From: Pohlia nutans
Lineage: Eukaryota; Streptophyta; Bryopsida; Bryales; Mniaceae
NCBI GenBank assembly: GCA_022496805.1
Contig: CM040094.1
Coordinates: forward strand, 11,431,501 to 11,495,500
Direction: 5' to 3'
Length of the DNA: 64,000 nt
Below, in pieces: positions 29,801 through 44,800 of the stretch (position 1 is the stretch's first letter; each line of letters begins with the position of its first letter). A program made the translations under genes and the position numbers. A model generated the notes under the pieces. The model had not been told where the DNA came from. It saw only the letters and a program-made list of their open reading frames with translations, and ran no database searches.

Positions 29801-32800
29801 CGGCCTCACTGTAGAGGTCAATTTTTCATTTTTTTGAACACTCAACTTTGTTTCTTTGTTTGCGAATTCTCAAAGCAAAGTAATCCTTGTGGATGCCTAC
29901 CTGTACCCAAAGGGCACCGGCCTCACTGTGGAGGTCAATTTTTGATTTTTTTGAACACTCAACTTTGTTTTTTGTTTGTGAATTCTCAAAGCAAAGTAAT
30001 CCTTGTGGAAGCCTGTCCGTACCCAGCCGGCACGGGCCTCACTGTGGAGGTCAATTTTTGATTTTCTTGAACACTCAACTTTGTTTTTTGTTTGTGAATT
30101 CTCAAAGCAAAGTAATCCTTGTGGAAGCCTGTCCGTACCGAGCCGGCACCGGCCTCACTGTGGAGGTCAATTTTTGATTTTTTTGAACACTCAACTTTGT
30201 TTTTTGTTTGTGAATTCTCAAAGCAAAGTAATCCTTGTGGAAGCCTGTCCGTACCCAGCCGGCACGGGCCTCACTGTGGAGGTCAATTTTTGATTTTCTT
30301 GAACACTCAACTTTGTTTTTTGTTTGTGAATTCTCAAAGCAAAGTAATCCTTGTGGAAGCCTGTCCGTACCGAGCCGGCACGGGCCTCTCTGTGGAGGTC
30401 AATTTTTGATTTTTTTGAACACTCAACTTTGTTTTTTGTTTGTGAATTCTCAAAGCAAAGTAATCCTTGTGGAAGCCTGTCCGTACCCATCCGGCACGGG
30501 CCTCACTGTGGAGGTCAATTTTTGATTTTCTTGAACACTCAACTTTGTTTTTTGTTTGTGAATTCTCAAAGCAAAGTAATCCTTGTGGAAGCCTGTCCGT
30601 ACCCAGCCGGCACCGGCCTCACTGTGGAGGTCAATTTTTGATTTTCTTGAACACTCAACTTTGTTTTTTGTTTGTGAATTCTCAAAGCAAAGTAATCCTT
30701 GTGGAAGCCTGTCCGTACCGAGCCGGCACCGGCCTCACTGTGGAGGTCAATTTCTGATTTTTTTGAACACTCAACTTTGTTTTTTGTTTGTGAATTCTCA
30801 AAGCAAAGTAATCCTTGTGGAAGCCTGTCCGTACCCAGCCGGCACGGGCCTCACTGTGGAGGTCAATTTTTGATTTTCTTGAACACTCAACTTTGTTTTT
30901 TGTTTGTGAATTCTCAAAGCAAAGTAATCCTTGTGGAAGCCTGTCCGTACCCAGCCGGCACCGGCCTCACTGTGGAGGTCAATTTTTGATTTTCTTGAAC
31001 ACTCAACTTTGTTTTTTGTTTGTGAATTCTCAAAGCAAAGTAATCCTTGTGGAAACCTGTCCGTACCCAGCCGGCACGGGCCTCTCTGTAGAGGTCAATT
31101 TTTGATTTTCTTGAACACTCAACTTTGTTTTTTGTTTGTGAATTCTCAAAGCAAAGTAATCCTTGTGGAAGGCTGTCCGTACCCAGCCGGCACGGGCCTC
31201 ACTGTGGAGGTCAATTTTTGATTTTCTTCAACACTCAACTTTGTTTTTTGTTTGTGAATTCTCAAAGCAAAGTAATCCTTGTGGAAGCCTGTCCGTACCC
31301 AGCCGGCACCGGCCTCACTGTGGAGGTCAATTTTTGATTTTTTTGAACACTCAACTTTGTTTTTTGTTTGTGAATTCTCAAAGCAAAGTAATCCTTGTGG
31401 AAGCCTGTCCGTACCCAGCCGGCACGGGCCTCTCTGTGGAGGTCAATTTTTGATTTTCTTGAACACTCAACTTTGTTTTTTGTTTGTGAATTCTCAAAGC
31501 AAAGTAATCCTTGTGGAGGCCTGTCCGTACCCAGCCGGCACCGGCCTCACTGTGGAGGTCAATTTTTGATTTTCTTGAACACTCAACTTTGTTTTTTGTT
31601 TGTGAATTCTCAAAGCAAAGTAATCCTTGTGGAAGCTTGTCCGTACCCAGCCGGCACCGGCCTCACTGTGGAGGTCAATTTTTGATTTTCTTGAACACTC
31701 AACTTTGTTTTTTGTTTGTGAATTCTCAAAGCAAAGTAATCCTTGTGGAAGCCTGTCCGTACCCAGCCGGCACGGGCCTCTCTGTGGAGGTCAATTTTTG
31801 ATTTTCTTGAACACTCAACTTTGTTTTTTGTTTGTGAATTCTCAAAGCAAAGTAATCCTTGTGGAAGCCTGTCCGTACCCAGCCGGCACCGGCCTCACTG
31901 TGGAGGTCAATTTTTGATTTTCTTGAACACTCAACTTTGTTTTTTGTTTGTGAATTCTCAAAGCAAAGTAATCCTTGTGGAAGCCTGTCCGTACCGAGCC
32001 GGCACGGGGCTCTCTGTGGAGGTCAATTTTTGATTTTTTTGAACACTCAACTTTGTTTTTTGTTTGTGAATTCTCAAAGCAAAGTAATCCTTGTGGAAGC
32101 CTGTCCGTACCCAGCCGGCACGGGCCTCACTGTGGAGGTCAATTTTTGATTTTCTTGAACACTCAACTTTGTTTTTTGTTTGTGAATTCTCAAAGCAAAG
32201 TAATCCTTGTGGAAACCTGTCCGTACCCAGCCGGCACGGGCCTCTCTGTGGAGGTCAATTTTTGATTTTCTTGAACACTCAACTTTGTTTTTTGTTTGTG
32301 AATTCTCAAAGCAAAGTAATCCTTGTGGAAGCCTGTCCGTACCCAGCCGGCACCGGCCTCACTGTGGAGGTCAATTTTTGATTTTCTTGAACACCCAACT
32401 TTCTTTTTTGTTCGTGCATTTTCAAAGCAAAGTAATCCTTGTGGAAGCCTGTCCGTACCCAGCCGGCACGGGCCTCACTGTGGAGGTCAATTTTTGATTT
32501 TTTTGAACACTCAACTTTGTTTTTTGTTTGTGAATTCTCAAAGCAAAGTAATCCTTGTGGAAGCCTGTCCGTACCCAGCCGGCACGGGCCTCTCTGTGGA
32601 GGTCAATTTTTGATTTTCTTGAACACTCAACTTTGTTTTTTGTTTGTGAATTCTCAAAGCAAAGTAATCCTTGTGGAAGCCTGTCCGTACCCAGCCGGCA
32701 CGGGCCTCACTGTGGAGGTCAATTTTTGATTTTCTTGAACACTCAACTTTGTTTTTTGTTTGTGAATTCTCAAAGCAAAGTAATCCTTGTGGAAGCCTGT

Positions 32801-35800
32801 CCGTACCCAGCCGGCACGGGCCTCACTGTGGAGGTCAATTTTTGATTTTCTTGAACACTCAACTTTGTTTTTTGTTTGTGAATTCTCAAAGCAAAGTAAT
32901 CCTTGTGGAAGCCTGTCCGTACCCAGCCGGCACGGGCCTCACTGTGGAGGTCAATTTTTGATTTTCTTGAACACTCAACTTTGTTTTTTGTTTGTGAATT
33001 CTCAAAGCAAAGTAATCCTTGTGGAAGCCTGTCCGTACCCAGCCGGCACGGGCCTCACTGTGGAGGTCAATTTTTGATTTTCTTGAACACTCAACTTTGT
33101 TTTTTGTTTGTGAATTCTCAAAGCAAAGTAATCCTTGTGGAAGCCTGTCCGTACCCAGCCGGCACGGGCCTCTCTGTGGAGGTCAATTTTTGATTTTCTT
33201 GAACAGTCAACTTTGTTTTTTGTTTGTGAATTCTCAAAGCAAAGTAATCCTTGTGGAAGCCTGTCCGTACCCAGCCGGCACGGGCCTCTCTGTGGAGGTC
33301 AATTTTTGATTTTCTTGAACACTTAACTTTGTTTTTTGTTTGTGAATTCTCAAAGCAAAGTAATCCTTGTGGAAGGCTGTCCGTACCCAGCCGGCACGGG
33401 CCTCACTGTGGAGGTCAATTTTTGATTTTCTTGAACACTAAACTTTGTTTTTTGTTTGTGAATTCTCAAAGCAAAGTAATCCTTGTGGAAGCCTGTCCGT
33501 ACCCAGCCGGCACCGGCCTCACTGTGGAGGTCAATTTTTGATTTTCTTGAACACTCAACTTTGTTTTTTGTTTGTGAATTCTCAAAGCAAAGTAATCCTT
33601 GTGGAAGCCTGTGCGTACCCAGCCGGCACGGGCCTCACTGTGGAGGTCAATTTTTGATTTTCTTGAACACTCAACTTTGTTTTTTGTTTGTGAATTCTCA
33701 AAGCAAAGTAATCCTTGTGGAAGCCTGTCCGTACCCAGCCGGCACCGGCCTCACTGTGGAGGTCAATTTTTGATTTTCTTGAACACTCAACTTTGTTTTT
33801 TGTTTGTGAATTCTCAAAGCAAAGTAATCCTTGTGGAGGCCTGTCCGTACCCAGCCGGCACCGGCCTCACTGTGGAGGTCAATTTTTGATTTTCTTGAAC
33901 ACTCAACTTTGTTTTTTGTTTGTGAATTCTCAAAGCAAAGTAATCCTTGTGGAAGCTTGTCCGTACCCAGCCGGCACCGGCCTCACTGTGGAGGTCAATT
34001 TTTGATTTTCTTGAACACTCAACTTTGTTTTTTGTTTGTGAATTCTCAAAGCAAAGTAATCCTTGTGGAAGCCTGTCCGTACCCAGCCGGCACCGGCCTC
34101 ACTGTGGAGGTCAATTTTTGATTTTCTTGAACACTCAACTTTGTTTTTTGTTTGTGAATTCTCAAAGCAAAGTAATCCTTGTGGAAGCCTGTGCGTACCC
34201 AGCCGGCACGGGCCTCACTGTGGAGGTCAATTTTTGATTTTCTTGAACACTCAACTTTGTTTTTTGTTTGTGAATTCTCAAAGCAAAGTAATCCTTGTGG
34301 AAGCCTGTCCGTACCCAGCCGGCACCGGCCTCACTGTGGAGGTCAATTTTTGATTTTCTTGAACACTCAACTTTGTTTTTTGTTTGTGAATTCTCAAAGC
34401 AAAGTAATCCTTGTGGAAGCCTGTCCGTACCCAGCCGGCACCGGCCTCACTGTGGAGGTCAATTTTTGATTTTTTTGAACACTCAACTTTGTTTTTTGTT
34501 CGTGCATTTTCAAAGCAAAGTAATCCTTGTGGAAGCCTATCCGTACCCAGCCGGCACCGGCCTCACTGTGGAGGTCAATTTTTGATTTTTTTGAACACTC
34601 AACTTTGTTTTTTGTTCGTGCATTTTCAAAGCAAAGTAATCCTTGTGGAAGCCTGTCCGTACCCAGCCGGCACCGGCCTCACTGTGGAGGTCAATTTTTG
34701 ATTTTTTTGAACACTCAACTTTGTTTTTTGTTTGTGAATTCTCAAAGCAAAGTAATCCTTGTGGAAGCTTGTGCGTACCCAGCCGGCACCGGCCTCACTG
34801 TGGAGGTCAATTTTTGATTTTCTTGAACACTCAACTTTGTTTTTTGTTTGTGAATTCTCAAAGCAAAGTAATCCTTGTGGAAGCCTGTCCGTACCCAGCC
34901 GGCACCGGCCTCACTGTGGAGGTCAATTTTTGACTTTTTTGAACACTCAACTTTGTTTTTTGTTTGTGAATTCTCAAAGCAAAGTAATCCTTGTGGAAGC
35001 CTATCCGTACCCAGCCGGCACCGGCCTCACTGTGGAGGTCAATTTTTGATTTTTTTGAACACTCAACTTTGTTTTTTGTTCGTGCATTTTCAAAGCAAAG
35101 TAATCCTTGTGGAAGCCTGTCCGTACCCAGCCGGCACCGGCCTCACTGTGGAGGTCAATTTTTGATTTTTTTGAACACTCAACTTTGTTTTTTGTTTGTG
35201 AATTCTCAAAGCAAAGTAATCCTTGTGGAAGCCTGTGCGTACCCAGCCGGCACGGGCCTCACTGTGGAGGTCAATTTTTGATTTTCTTGAACACTCAACT
35301 TTGTTTTTTGTTTGTGAATTCTCAAAGCAAAGTAATCCTTGTGGAAGCCTGTCCGTACCCAGCCGGCACCGGCCTCACTGTGGAGGTCAATTTTTGACTT
35401 TTTTGAACACTCAACTTTGTTTTTTGTTTGTGAATTCTCAAAGCAAAGTAATCCTTGTGGAAGCCTGTCCGTACCTAGCCGGCACGGGCCTCACTGTGGA
35501 GGTCAATTTTTGATTTTCTTGAACACTCAACTTTGTTTTTTGTTTGTGAATTCTCAAAGCAAAGTAATCCTTGTGGAAGCCTGTCCGTACCTAGCCGGCA
35601 CCGGCCTCACTGTGGAGGTCAATTTTTGATTTTCTTGAACACTCAACTTTGTTTTCTGTTTGTGAATTCTCAAAGCAAAGTAATCCTTGTAGAAGCCTGT
35701 CCGTACCCAGCCGGGACCGGCCTCACTGTGGAGGTCAATTTTTGATTTTTTTGAACACTCAACTTTGTTTTTTGTTTGTGAATTCTCAAAGCAAAGTAAT

Positions 35801-38800
35801 CCTTGTGGAAGCGTGTCCGTACCCAGCCGGCACGGGCCTCACTGTGGAGGTCAATTTTTGATTTTCTTGAACACTCAACTTTGTTTTTTGTTTGTGAATT
35901 CTCAAAGCAAAGTAATCCTTGTGGAAGCCTGTCCGTACCCAGCCGGCACCGGCCTCACTGTGGAGGTCAATTTTTGATTTTTTTGAACACTCAACTTTGT
36001 TTTTTGTTTGTGAATTCTCAAAGCAAAGTAATCCTTGTGGAAGCGTGTCCGTACCCAGCCGGCACGGGCCTCACTGTGGAGGTCAATTTTTGATTTTCTT
36101 GAACACTCAACTTTGTTTTTTGTTTGTGAATTCTCAAAGCAAAGTAATCCTTGTAGAAGCCTGTCCGTACCCAGCCGGCACCGGCCTCACTGTGGAGGTC
36201 AATTTTTGATTTTTTTGAACACTCAACTTTGTTTTTTGTTTGTGAATTCTCAAAGCAAAGTAATCCTTGTGGAAGCCTGTCCGTACCCAGCCGGCACCGG
36301 CCTCACTGTGGAGGTCAATTTTTGATTTTTTTGAACACTCAACTTTGTTTTTTGTTTGTGAATTCTCAAAGCAAAGTAATCCTTGTGGAAGCCTGTCCGT
36401 ACCCAGCCGGCACCGGCCTCACTGTGGAGGTCAATTTTTGATTTTCTTGAACACTCAACTTTGTTTTTTGTTTGTGAATTCTCAAAGCAAAGTAATCCTT
36501 GTGGAAGCCTGTCCGTACCCAGCCGGCACCGGCCTCACTGTGGAGGTCAATTTTTGATTTTTTTGAACACTCAACTTTGTTTTTTGTTCGTGCATTTTCA
36601 AAGCAAAGTAATCCTTGTGGAAGCCTGTCCGTACCCAGCCGGCACCGGCCTCACTGTGGAGGTCAATTTTTGATTTTTTTGAACACTCAACTTTGTTTTT
36701 TGTTTGTGAATTCTCAAAGCAAAGTAATCCTTGTGGAAGCCTGTCCGTACCCAGCCGGCACCGGCCTCACTGTGGAGGTCAATTTTTGATTTTCTTGAAC
36801 ACTCAACTTTGTTTTTTGTTTGTGAATTCTCAAAGCAAAGTAATCCTTGTGGAAGCCTGTCCGTACCCAGCCGGCACCGGCCTCACTGTGGAGGTCAATT
36901 TTTGATTTTCTTGAACACTCAACTTTGTTTTTTGTTTGTGAATTCTCAAAGCAAAGTAATCCTTGTGGAAGCCTGTGCGTACCCAGCCGGCACGGGCCTC
37001 ACTGTGGAGGTCAATTTTTGATTTTCTTGAACACTCAACTTTGTTTTTTGTTTGTGAATTCTCAAAGCAAAGTAATCCTTGTGGAAGCCTGTCCGTACCC
37101 AGCCGGCACCGGCCTCACTGTGGAGGTCAATTTTTGATTTTCTTGAACACTCAACTTTGTTTTTTGTTTGTGAATTCTCAAAGCAAAGTAATCCTTGTGG
37201 AAGCCTGTCCGTACCCAGCCGGCACCGGCCTCACTGTGGAGGTCAATTTTTGATTTTTTTGAACACTCAACTTTGTTTTTTGTTCGTGCATTTTCAAAGC
37301 AAAGTAATCCTTGTGGAAGCCTATCCGTACCCAGCCGGCACCGGCCTCACTGTGGAGGTCAATTTTTGATTTTTTTGAACACTCAACTTTGTTTTTTGTT
37401 CGTGCATTTTCAAAGCAAAGTAATCCTTGTGGAAGCCTGTCCGTACCCAGCCGGCACCGGCCTCACTGTGGAGGTCAATTTTTGATTTTTTTGAACACTC
37501 AACTTTGTTTTTTGTTTGTGAATTCTCAAAGCAAAGTAATCCTTGTGGAAGCTTGTGCGTACCCAGCCGGCACCGGCCTCACTGTGGAGGTCAATTTTTG
37601 ATTTTCTTGAACACTCAACTTTGTTTTTTGTTTGTGAATTCTCAAAGCAAAGTAATCCTTGTGGAAGCCTGTCCGTACCCAGCCGGCACCGGCCTCACTG
37701 TGGAGGTCAATTTTTGACTTTTTTGAACACTCAACTTTGTTTTTTGTTTGTGAATTCTCAAAGCAAAGTAATCCTTGTGGAAGCCTATCCGTACCCAGCC
37801 GGCACCGGCCTCACTGTGGAGGTCAATTTTTGATTTTTTTGAACACTCAACTTTGTTTTTTGTTCGTGCATTTTCAAAGCAAAGTAATCCTTGTGGAAGC
37901 CTGTCCGTACCCAGCCGGCACCGGCCTCACTGTGGAGGTCAATTTTTGATTTTTTTGAACACTCAACTTTGTTTTTTGTTTGTGAATTCTCAAAGCAAAG
38001 TAATCCTTGTGGAAGCCTGTGCGTACCCAGCCGGCACGGGCCTCACTGTGGAGGTCAATTTTTGATTTTCTTGAACACTCAACTTTGTTTTTTGTTTGTG
38101 AATTCTCAAAGCAAAGTAATCCTTGTGGAAGCCTGTCCGTACCCAGCCGGCACCGGCCTCACTGTGGAGGTCAATTTTTGACTTTTTTGAACACTCAACT
38201 TTGTTTTTTGTTTGTGAATTCTCAAAGCAAAGTAATCCTTGTGGAAGCCTGTCCGTACCTAGCCGGCACGGGCCTCACTGTGGAGGTCAATTTTTGATTT
38301 TCTTGAACACTCAACTTTGTTTTTTGTTTGTGAATTCTCAAAGCAAAGTAATCCTTGTGGAAGCCTGTCCGTACCTAGCCGGCACCGGCCTCACTGTGGA
38401 GGTCAATTTTTGATTTTCTTGAACACTCAACTTTGTTTTCTGTTTGTGAATTCTCAAAGCAAAGTAATCCTTGTAGAAGCCTGTCCGTACCCAGCCGGGA
38501 CCGGCCTCACTGTGGAGGTCAATTTTTGATTTTTTTGAACACTCAACTTTGTTTTTTGTTTGTGAATTCTCAAAGCAAAGTAATCCTTGTGGAAGCGTGT
38601 CCGTACCCAGCCGGCACGGGCCTCACTGTGGAGGTCAATTTTTGATTTTCTTGAACACTCAACTTTGTTTTTTGTTTGTGAATTCTCAAAGCAAAGTAAT
38701 CCTTGTGGAAGCCTGTCCGTACCCAGCCGGCACCGGCCTCACTGTGGAGGTCAATTTTTGATTTTTTTGAACACTCAACTTTGTTTTTTGTTTGTGAATT

Positions 38801-41800
38801 CTCAAAGCAAAGTAATCCTTGTGGAAGCGTGTCCGTACCCAGCCGGCACGGGCCTCACTGTGGAGGTCAATTTTTGATTTTCTTGAACACTCAACTTTGT
38901 TTTTTGTTTGTGAATTCTCAAAGCAAAGTAATCCTTGTAGAAGCCTGTCCGTACCCAGCCGGCACCGGCCTCACTGTGGAGGTCAATTTTTGATTTTTTT
39001 GAACACTCAACTTTGTTTTTTGTTTGTGAATTCTCAAAGCAAAGTAATCCTTGTGGAAGCCTGTCCGTACCCAGCCGGCACCGGCCTCACTGTGGAGGTC
39101 AATTTTTGATTTTTTTGAACACTCAACTTTGTTTTTTGTTTGTGAATTCTCAAAGCAAAGTAATCCTTGTGGAAGCCTGTCCGTACCCAGCCGGCACCGG
39201 CCTCACTGTGGAGGTCAATTTTTGATTTTCTTGAACACTCAACTTTGTTTTTTGTTTGTGAATTCTCAAAGCAAAGTAATCCTTGTGGAAGCCTGTCCGT
39301 ACCCAGCCGGCACCGGCCTCACTGTGGAGGTCAATTTTTGATTTTTTTGAACACTCAACTTTGTTTTTTGTTCGTGCATTTTCAAAGCAAAGTAATCCTT
39401 GTGGAAGCCTGTCCGTACCCAGCCGGCACCGGCCTCACTGTGGAGGTCAATTTTTGATTTTTTTGAACACTCAACTTTGTTTTTTGTTCGTGCATTTTCA
39501 AAGCAAAGTAATCCTTGTGGAAGCCTATCCGTACCCAGCCGGCACCGGCCTCACTGTGGAGGTCAATTTTTGATTTTTTTGAACACTCAACTTTGTTTTT
39601 TGTTCGTGCATTTTCAAAGCAAAGTAATCCTTGTGGAAGCCTGTCCGTACCCAGCCGGCACCGGCCTCACTGTGGAGGTCAATTTTTGATTTTTTTGAAC
39701 ACTCAACTTTGTTTTTTGTTTGTGAATTCTCAAAGCAAAGTAATCCTTGTGGAAGCCTGTGCGTACCCAGCCGGCACGGGCCTCACTGTGGAGGTCAATT
39801 TTTGATTTTCTTGAACACTCAACTTTGTTTTTTGTTTGTGAATTCTCAAAGCAAAGTAATCCTTGTGGAAGCCTGTCCGTACCCAGCCGGCACCGGCCTC
39901 ACTGTGGAGGTCAATTTTTGACTTTTTTGAACACTCAACTTTGTTTTTTGTTTGTGAATTCTCAAAGCAAAGTAATCCTTGTGGAAGCCTGTCCGTACCT
40001 AGCCGGCACGGGCCTCACTGTGGAGGTCAATTTTTGATTTTCTTGAACACTCAACTTTGTTTTTTGTTTGTGAATTCTCAAAGCAAAGTAATCCTTGTGG
40101 AAGCCTGTCCGTACCTAGCCGGCACCGGCCTCACTGTGGAGGTCAATTTTTGATTTTCTTGAACACTCAACTTTGTTTTCTGTTTGTGAATTCTCAAAGC
40201 AAAGTAATCCTTGTAGAAGCCTGTCCGTACCCAGCCGGGACCGGCCTCACTGTGGAGGTCAATTTTTGATTTTTTTGAACACTCAACTTTGTTTTTTGTT
40301 TGTGAATTCTCAAAGCAAAGTAATCCTTGTGGAAGCGTGTCCGTACCCAGCCGGCACGGGCCTCACTGTGGAGGTCAATTTTTGATTTTCTTGAACACTC
40401 AACTTTGTTTTTTGTTTGTGAATTCTCAAAGCAAAGTAATCCTTGTGGAAGCCTGTCCGTACCCAGCCGGCACCGGCCTCACTGTGGAGGTCAATTTTTG
40501 ATTTTTTTGAACACTCAACTTTGTTTTTTGTTTGTGAATTCTCAAAGCAAAGTAATCCTTGTGGAAGCGTGTCCGTACCCAGCCGGCACGGGCCTCACTG
40601 TGGAGGTCAATTTTTGATTTTCTTGAACACTCAACTTTGTTTTTTGTTTGTGAATTCTCAAAGCAAAGTAATCCTTGTAGAAGCCTGTCCGTACCCAGCC
40701 GGCACCGGCCTCACTGTGGAGGTCAATTTTTGATTTTTTTGAACACTCAACTTTGTTTTTTGTTTGTGAATTCTCAAAGCAAAGTAATCCTTGTGGAAGC
40801 CTGTCCGTACCCAGCCGGCACCGGCCTCACTGTGGAGGTCAATTTTTGATTTTTTTGAACACTCAACTTTGTTTTTTGTTTGTGAATTCTCAAAGCAAAG
40901 TAATCCTTGTGGAAGCCTGTCCGTACCCAGCCGGCACCGGCCTCACTGTGGAGGTCAATTTTTGATTTTCTTGAACACTCAACTTTGTTTTTTGTTTGTG
41001 AATTCTCAAAGCAAAGTAATCCTTGTGGAAGCCTGTCCGTACCCAGCCGGCACCGGCCTCACTGTGGAGGTCAATTTTTGATTTTTTTGAACACTCAACT
41101 TTGTTTTTTGTTCGTGCATTTTCAAAGCAAAGTAATCCTTGTGGAAGCCTGTCCGTACCCAGCCGGCACCGGCCTCACTGTGGAGGTCAATTTTTGATTT
41201 TTTTGAACACTCAACTTTGTTTTTTGTTCGTGCATTTTCAAAGCAAAGTAATCCTTGTGGAAGCCTATCCGTACCCAGCCGGCACCGGCCTCACTGTGGA
41301 GGTCAATTTTTGATTTTTTTGAACACTCAACTTTGTTTTTTGTTCGTGCATTTTCAAAGCAAAGTAATCCTTGTGGAAGCCTGTCCGTACCCAGCCGGCA
41401 CCGGCCTCACTGTGGAGGTCAATTTTTGATTTTTTTGAACACTCAACTTTGTTTTTTGTTTGTGAATTCTCAAAGCAAAGTAATCCTTGTGGAAGCCTGT
41501 GCGTACCCAGCCGGCACGGGCCTCACTGTGGAGGTCAATTTTTGATTTTCTTGAACACTCAACTTTGTTTTTTGTTTGTGAATTCTCAAAGCAAAGTAAT
41601 CCTTGTGGAAGCCTGTCCGTACCCAGCCGGCACCGGCCTCACTGTGGAGGTCAATTTTTGACTTTTTTGAACACTCAACTTTGTTTTTTGTTTGTGAATT
41701 CTCAAAGCAAAGTAATCCTTGTGGAAGCCTGTCCGTACCTAGCCGGCACGGGCCTCACTGTGGAGGTCAATTTTTGATTTTCTTGAACACTCAACTTTGT

Positions 41801-44800
41801 TTTTTGTTTGTGAATTCTCAAAGCAAAGTAATCCTTGTGGAAGCCTGTCCGTACCTAGCCGGCACCGGCCTCACTGTGGAGGTCAATTTTTGATTTTCTT
41901 GAACACTCAACTTTGTTTTCTGTTTGTGAATTCTCAAAGCAAAGTAATCCTTGTAGAAGCCTGTCCGTACCCAGCCGGGACCGGCCTCACTGTGGAGGTC
42001 AATTTTTGATTTTTTTGAACACTCAACTTTGTTTTTTGTTTGTGAATTCTCAAAGCAAAGTAATCCTTGTGGAAGCGTGTCCGTACCCAGCCGGCACGGG
42101 CCTCACTGTGGAGGTCAATTTTTGATTTTCTTGAACACTCAACTTTGTTTTTTGTTTGTGAATTCTCAAAGCAAAGTAATCCTTGTGGAAGCCTGTCCGT
42201 ACCCAGCCGGCACCGGCCTCACTGTGGAGGTCAATTTTTGATTTTTTTGAACACTCAACTTTGTTTTTTGTTTGTGAATTCTCAAAGCAAAGTAATCCTT
42301 GTGGAAGCGTGTCCGTACCCAGCCGGCACGGGCCTCACTGTGGAGGTCAATTTTTGATTTTCTTGAACACTCAACTTTGTTTTTTGTTTGTGAATTCTCA
42401 AAGCAAAGTAATCCTTGTAGAAGCCTGTCCGTACCCAGCCGGCACCGGCCTCACTGTGGAGGTCAATTTTTGATTTTTTTGAACACTCAACTTTGTTTTT
42501 TGTTTGTGAATTCTCAAAGCAAAGTAATCCTTGTGGAAGCCTGTCCGTACCCAGCCGGCACCGGCCTCATTGTGGAGGTCAATTTTTGATTTTCTTGAAC
42601 ACTCAACTTTGTTTTTTGTTTGTGAATTCTCAAAGCAAAGTAATCCTTGTAGAAGCCTGTCCGTACCCAGCCGGCACCGGCCTCACTGTGGAGGTCAATT
42701 TTTGATTTTTTTGAACACTCAACTTTGTTTTTTGTTTGTGAATTCTCAAAGCAAAGTAATCCTTGTGGAAGCCTGTCCGTACCCAGCCGGCACCGGCCTC
42801 ACTGTGGAGGTCAATTTTTGATTTTTTTGAACACTCAACTTTGTTTTTTGTTTGTGAATTCTCAAAGCAAAGTAATCCTTGTGGAAGCCTGTCCGTACCC
42901 AGCCGGCACCGGCCTCACTGTGGAGGTCAATTTTTGATTTTCTTGAACACTCAACTTTGTTTTTTGTTTGTGAATTCTCAAAGCAAAGTAATCCTTGTGG
43001 AAGCCTGTCCGTACCCAGCCGGCACCGGCCTCACTGTGGAGGTCAATTTTTGATTTTTTTGAACCTTCAACTTTGTTTTTTGTTTGTGAATTCTCAAAGC
43101 AAAGTAATCCTTGTGGAAGCCTGTCCGTACCCAGCCGGCACCGGCCTCACTGTGGAGGTCAATTTTTGATTTTTTTGAACACTCAACTTTGTTTTTTGTT
43201 TGTGAATTCTCAAAGCAAAGTAATCCTTGTGGAAGCCTGTCCGTACCCAGCCGGCACCGGCCTCACTGTGGAGGTCAATTTTTGATTTTCTTGAACACTC
43301 AACTTTGTTTTTTGTTTGTGAATTCTCAAAGCAAAGTAATCCTTGTGGAAGCCTGTGCGTACCCAGCCGGCACGGGCCTCACTGTGGAGGTCAATTTTTG
43401 ATTTTCTTGAACACTCAACTTTGTTTTTTGTTTGTGAATTCTCAAAGCAAAGTTATCCTTGTGGAAGCCTGTCCGTACCCAGCCGGCACCGGCCTCACTG
43501 TGGAGGTCAATTTTTGATTTTCTTGAACACTCAACTTTGTTTTTTGTTTGTGAATTCTCAAAGCAAAGTAATCCTTGTGGAAGCCTGTGCGTACCCAGCC
43601 GGCACGGGCCTCACTGTGGAGGTCAATTTTTGATTTTCTTGAACACTCAACTTTGTTTTTTGTTTGTGAATTCTCAAAGCAAAGTAATCCTTGTGGAAGC
43701 CTGTCCGTACGGAGCCGGCACCGGCCTCACTGTGGAGGTCAATTTTTGATTTTCTTGAACACTCAACTTTGTTTTTTGTTTGTGAATTCTCAAAGCAAAG
43801 TAATCCTTGTGGAAGCCTGTCCGTACCCAGCCGGCACCGGCCTCACTGTGGAGGTCAATTTTTGATTTTCTTGAACACTCAACTTTGTTTTTTGTTTGTG
43901 AATTCTCAAAGCAAAGTAATCCTTGTGGAAGCCTGTCCGTACCCAGCCGGCACCGGCCTCACTGTGGAGGTCAATTTTTGATTTTCTTGAACACTCAACT
44001 TTGTTTTTTGTTTGTGAATTCTCAAAGCAAAGTAATCCTTGTGGAAGCCTGTGCGTACCCAGCCGGCACGGGCCTCACTGTGGAGGTCAATTTTTGATTT
44101 TCTTGAACACTCAACTTTGTTTTTTGTTTGTGAATTCTCAAAGCAAAGTTATCCTTGTGGAAGCCTGTCCGTACCCAGCCGGCACCGGCCTCACTGTGGA
44201 GGTCAATTTTTGATTTTCTTGAACACTCAACTTTGTTTTTTGTTTGTGAATTCTCAAAGCAAAGTAATCCTTGTGGAAGCCTGTCCGTACCCAGCCGGCA
44301 CGGGCCTCACTGTGGAGGTCAATTTTTGATTTTCTTGAACACTCAACTTTGTTTTTTGTTTGTGAATTCTCAAAGCAAAGTAATCCTTGTGGAAGCGTGT
44401 CCGTACCCAGCCGGCACCGGCCTCACTGTGGAGGTCAATTTTTGATTTTTTTGAACACTCAACTTTGTTTTTTGTTTGTGAATTCTCAAAGCAAAGTAAT
44501 CCTTGTGGAAGCGTGTCCGTACCCAGCCGGCACGGGCCTCACTGTGGAGGTCAATTTTTGATTTTTTTGAACACTCAACTTTGTTTTTTGTTTGTGAATT
44601 CTCAAAGCAAAGTAATCCTTGTGGAAGCCTGTCCGTACCCAGCCGGCACCGGCCTCACTGTGGAGGTCAATTTTTGATTTTCTTGAACACTCAACTTTGT
44701 TTTTTGTTTGTGAATTCTCAAAGCAAAGTAATCCTTGTGGAAGCCTGTCCGTACCCAGCCGGCACGGGCCTCACTGTGGAGGTCAATTTTTGATTTTCTT

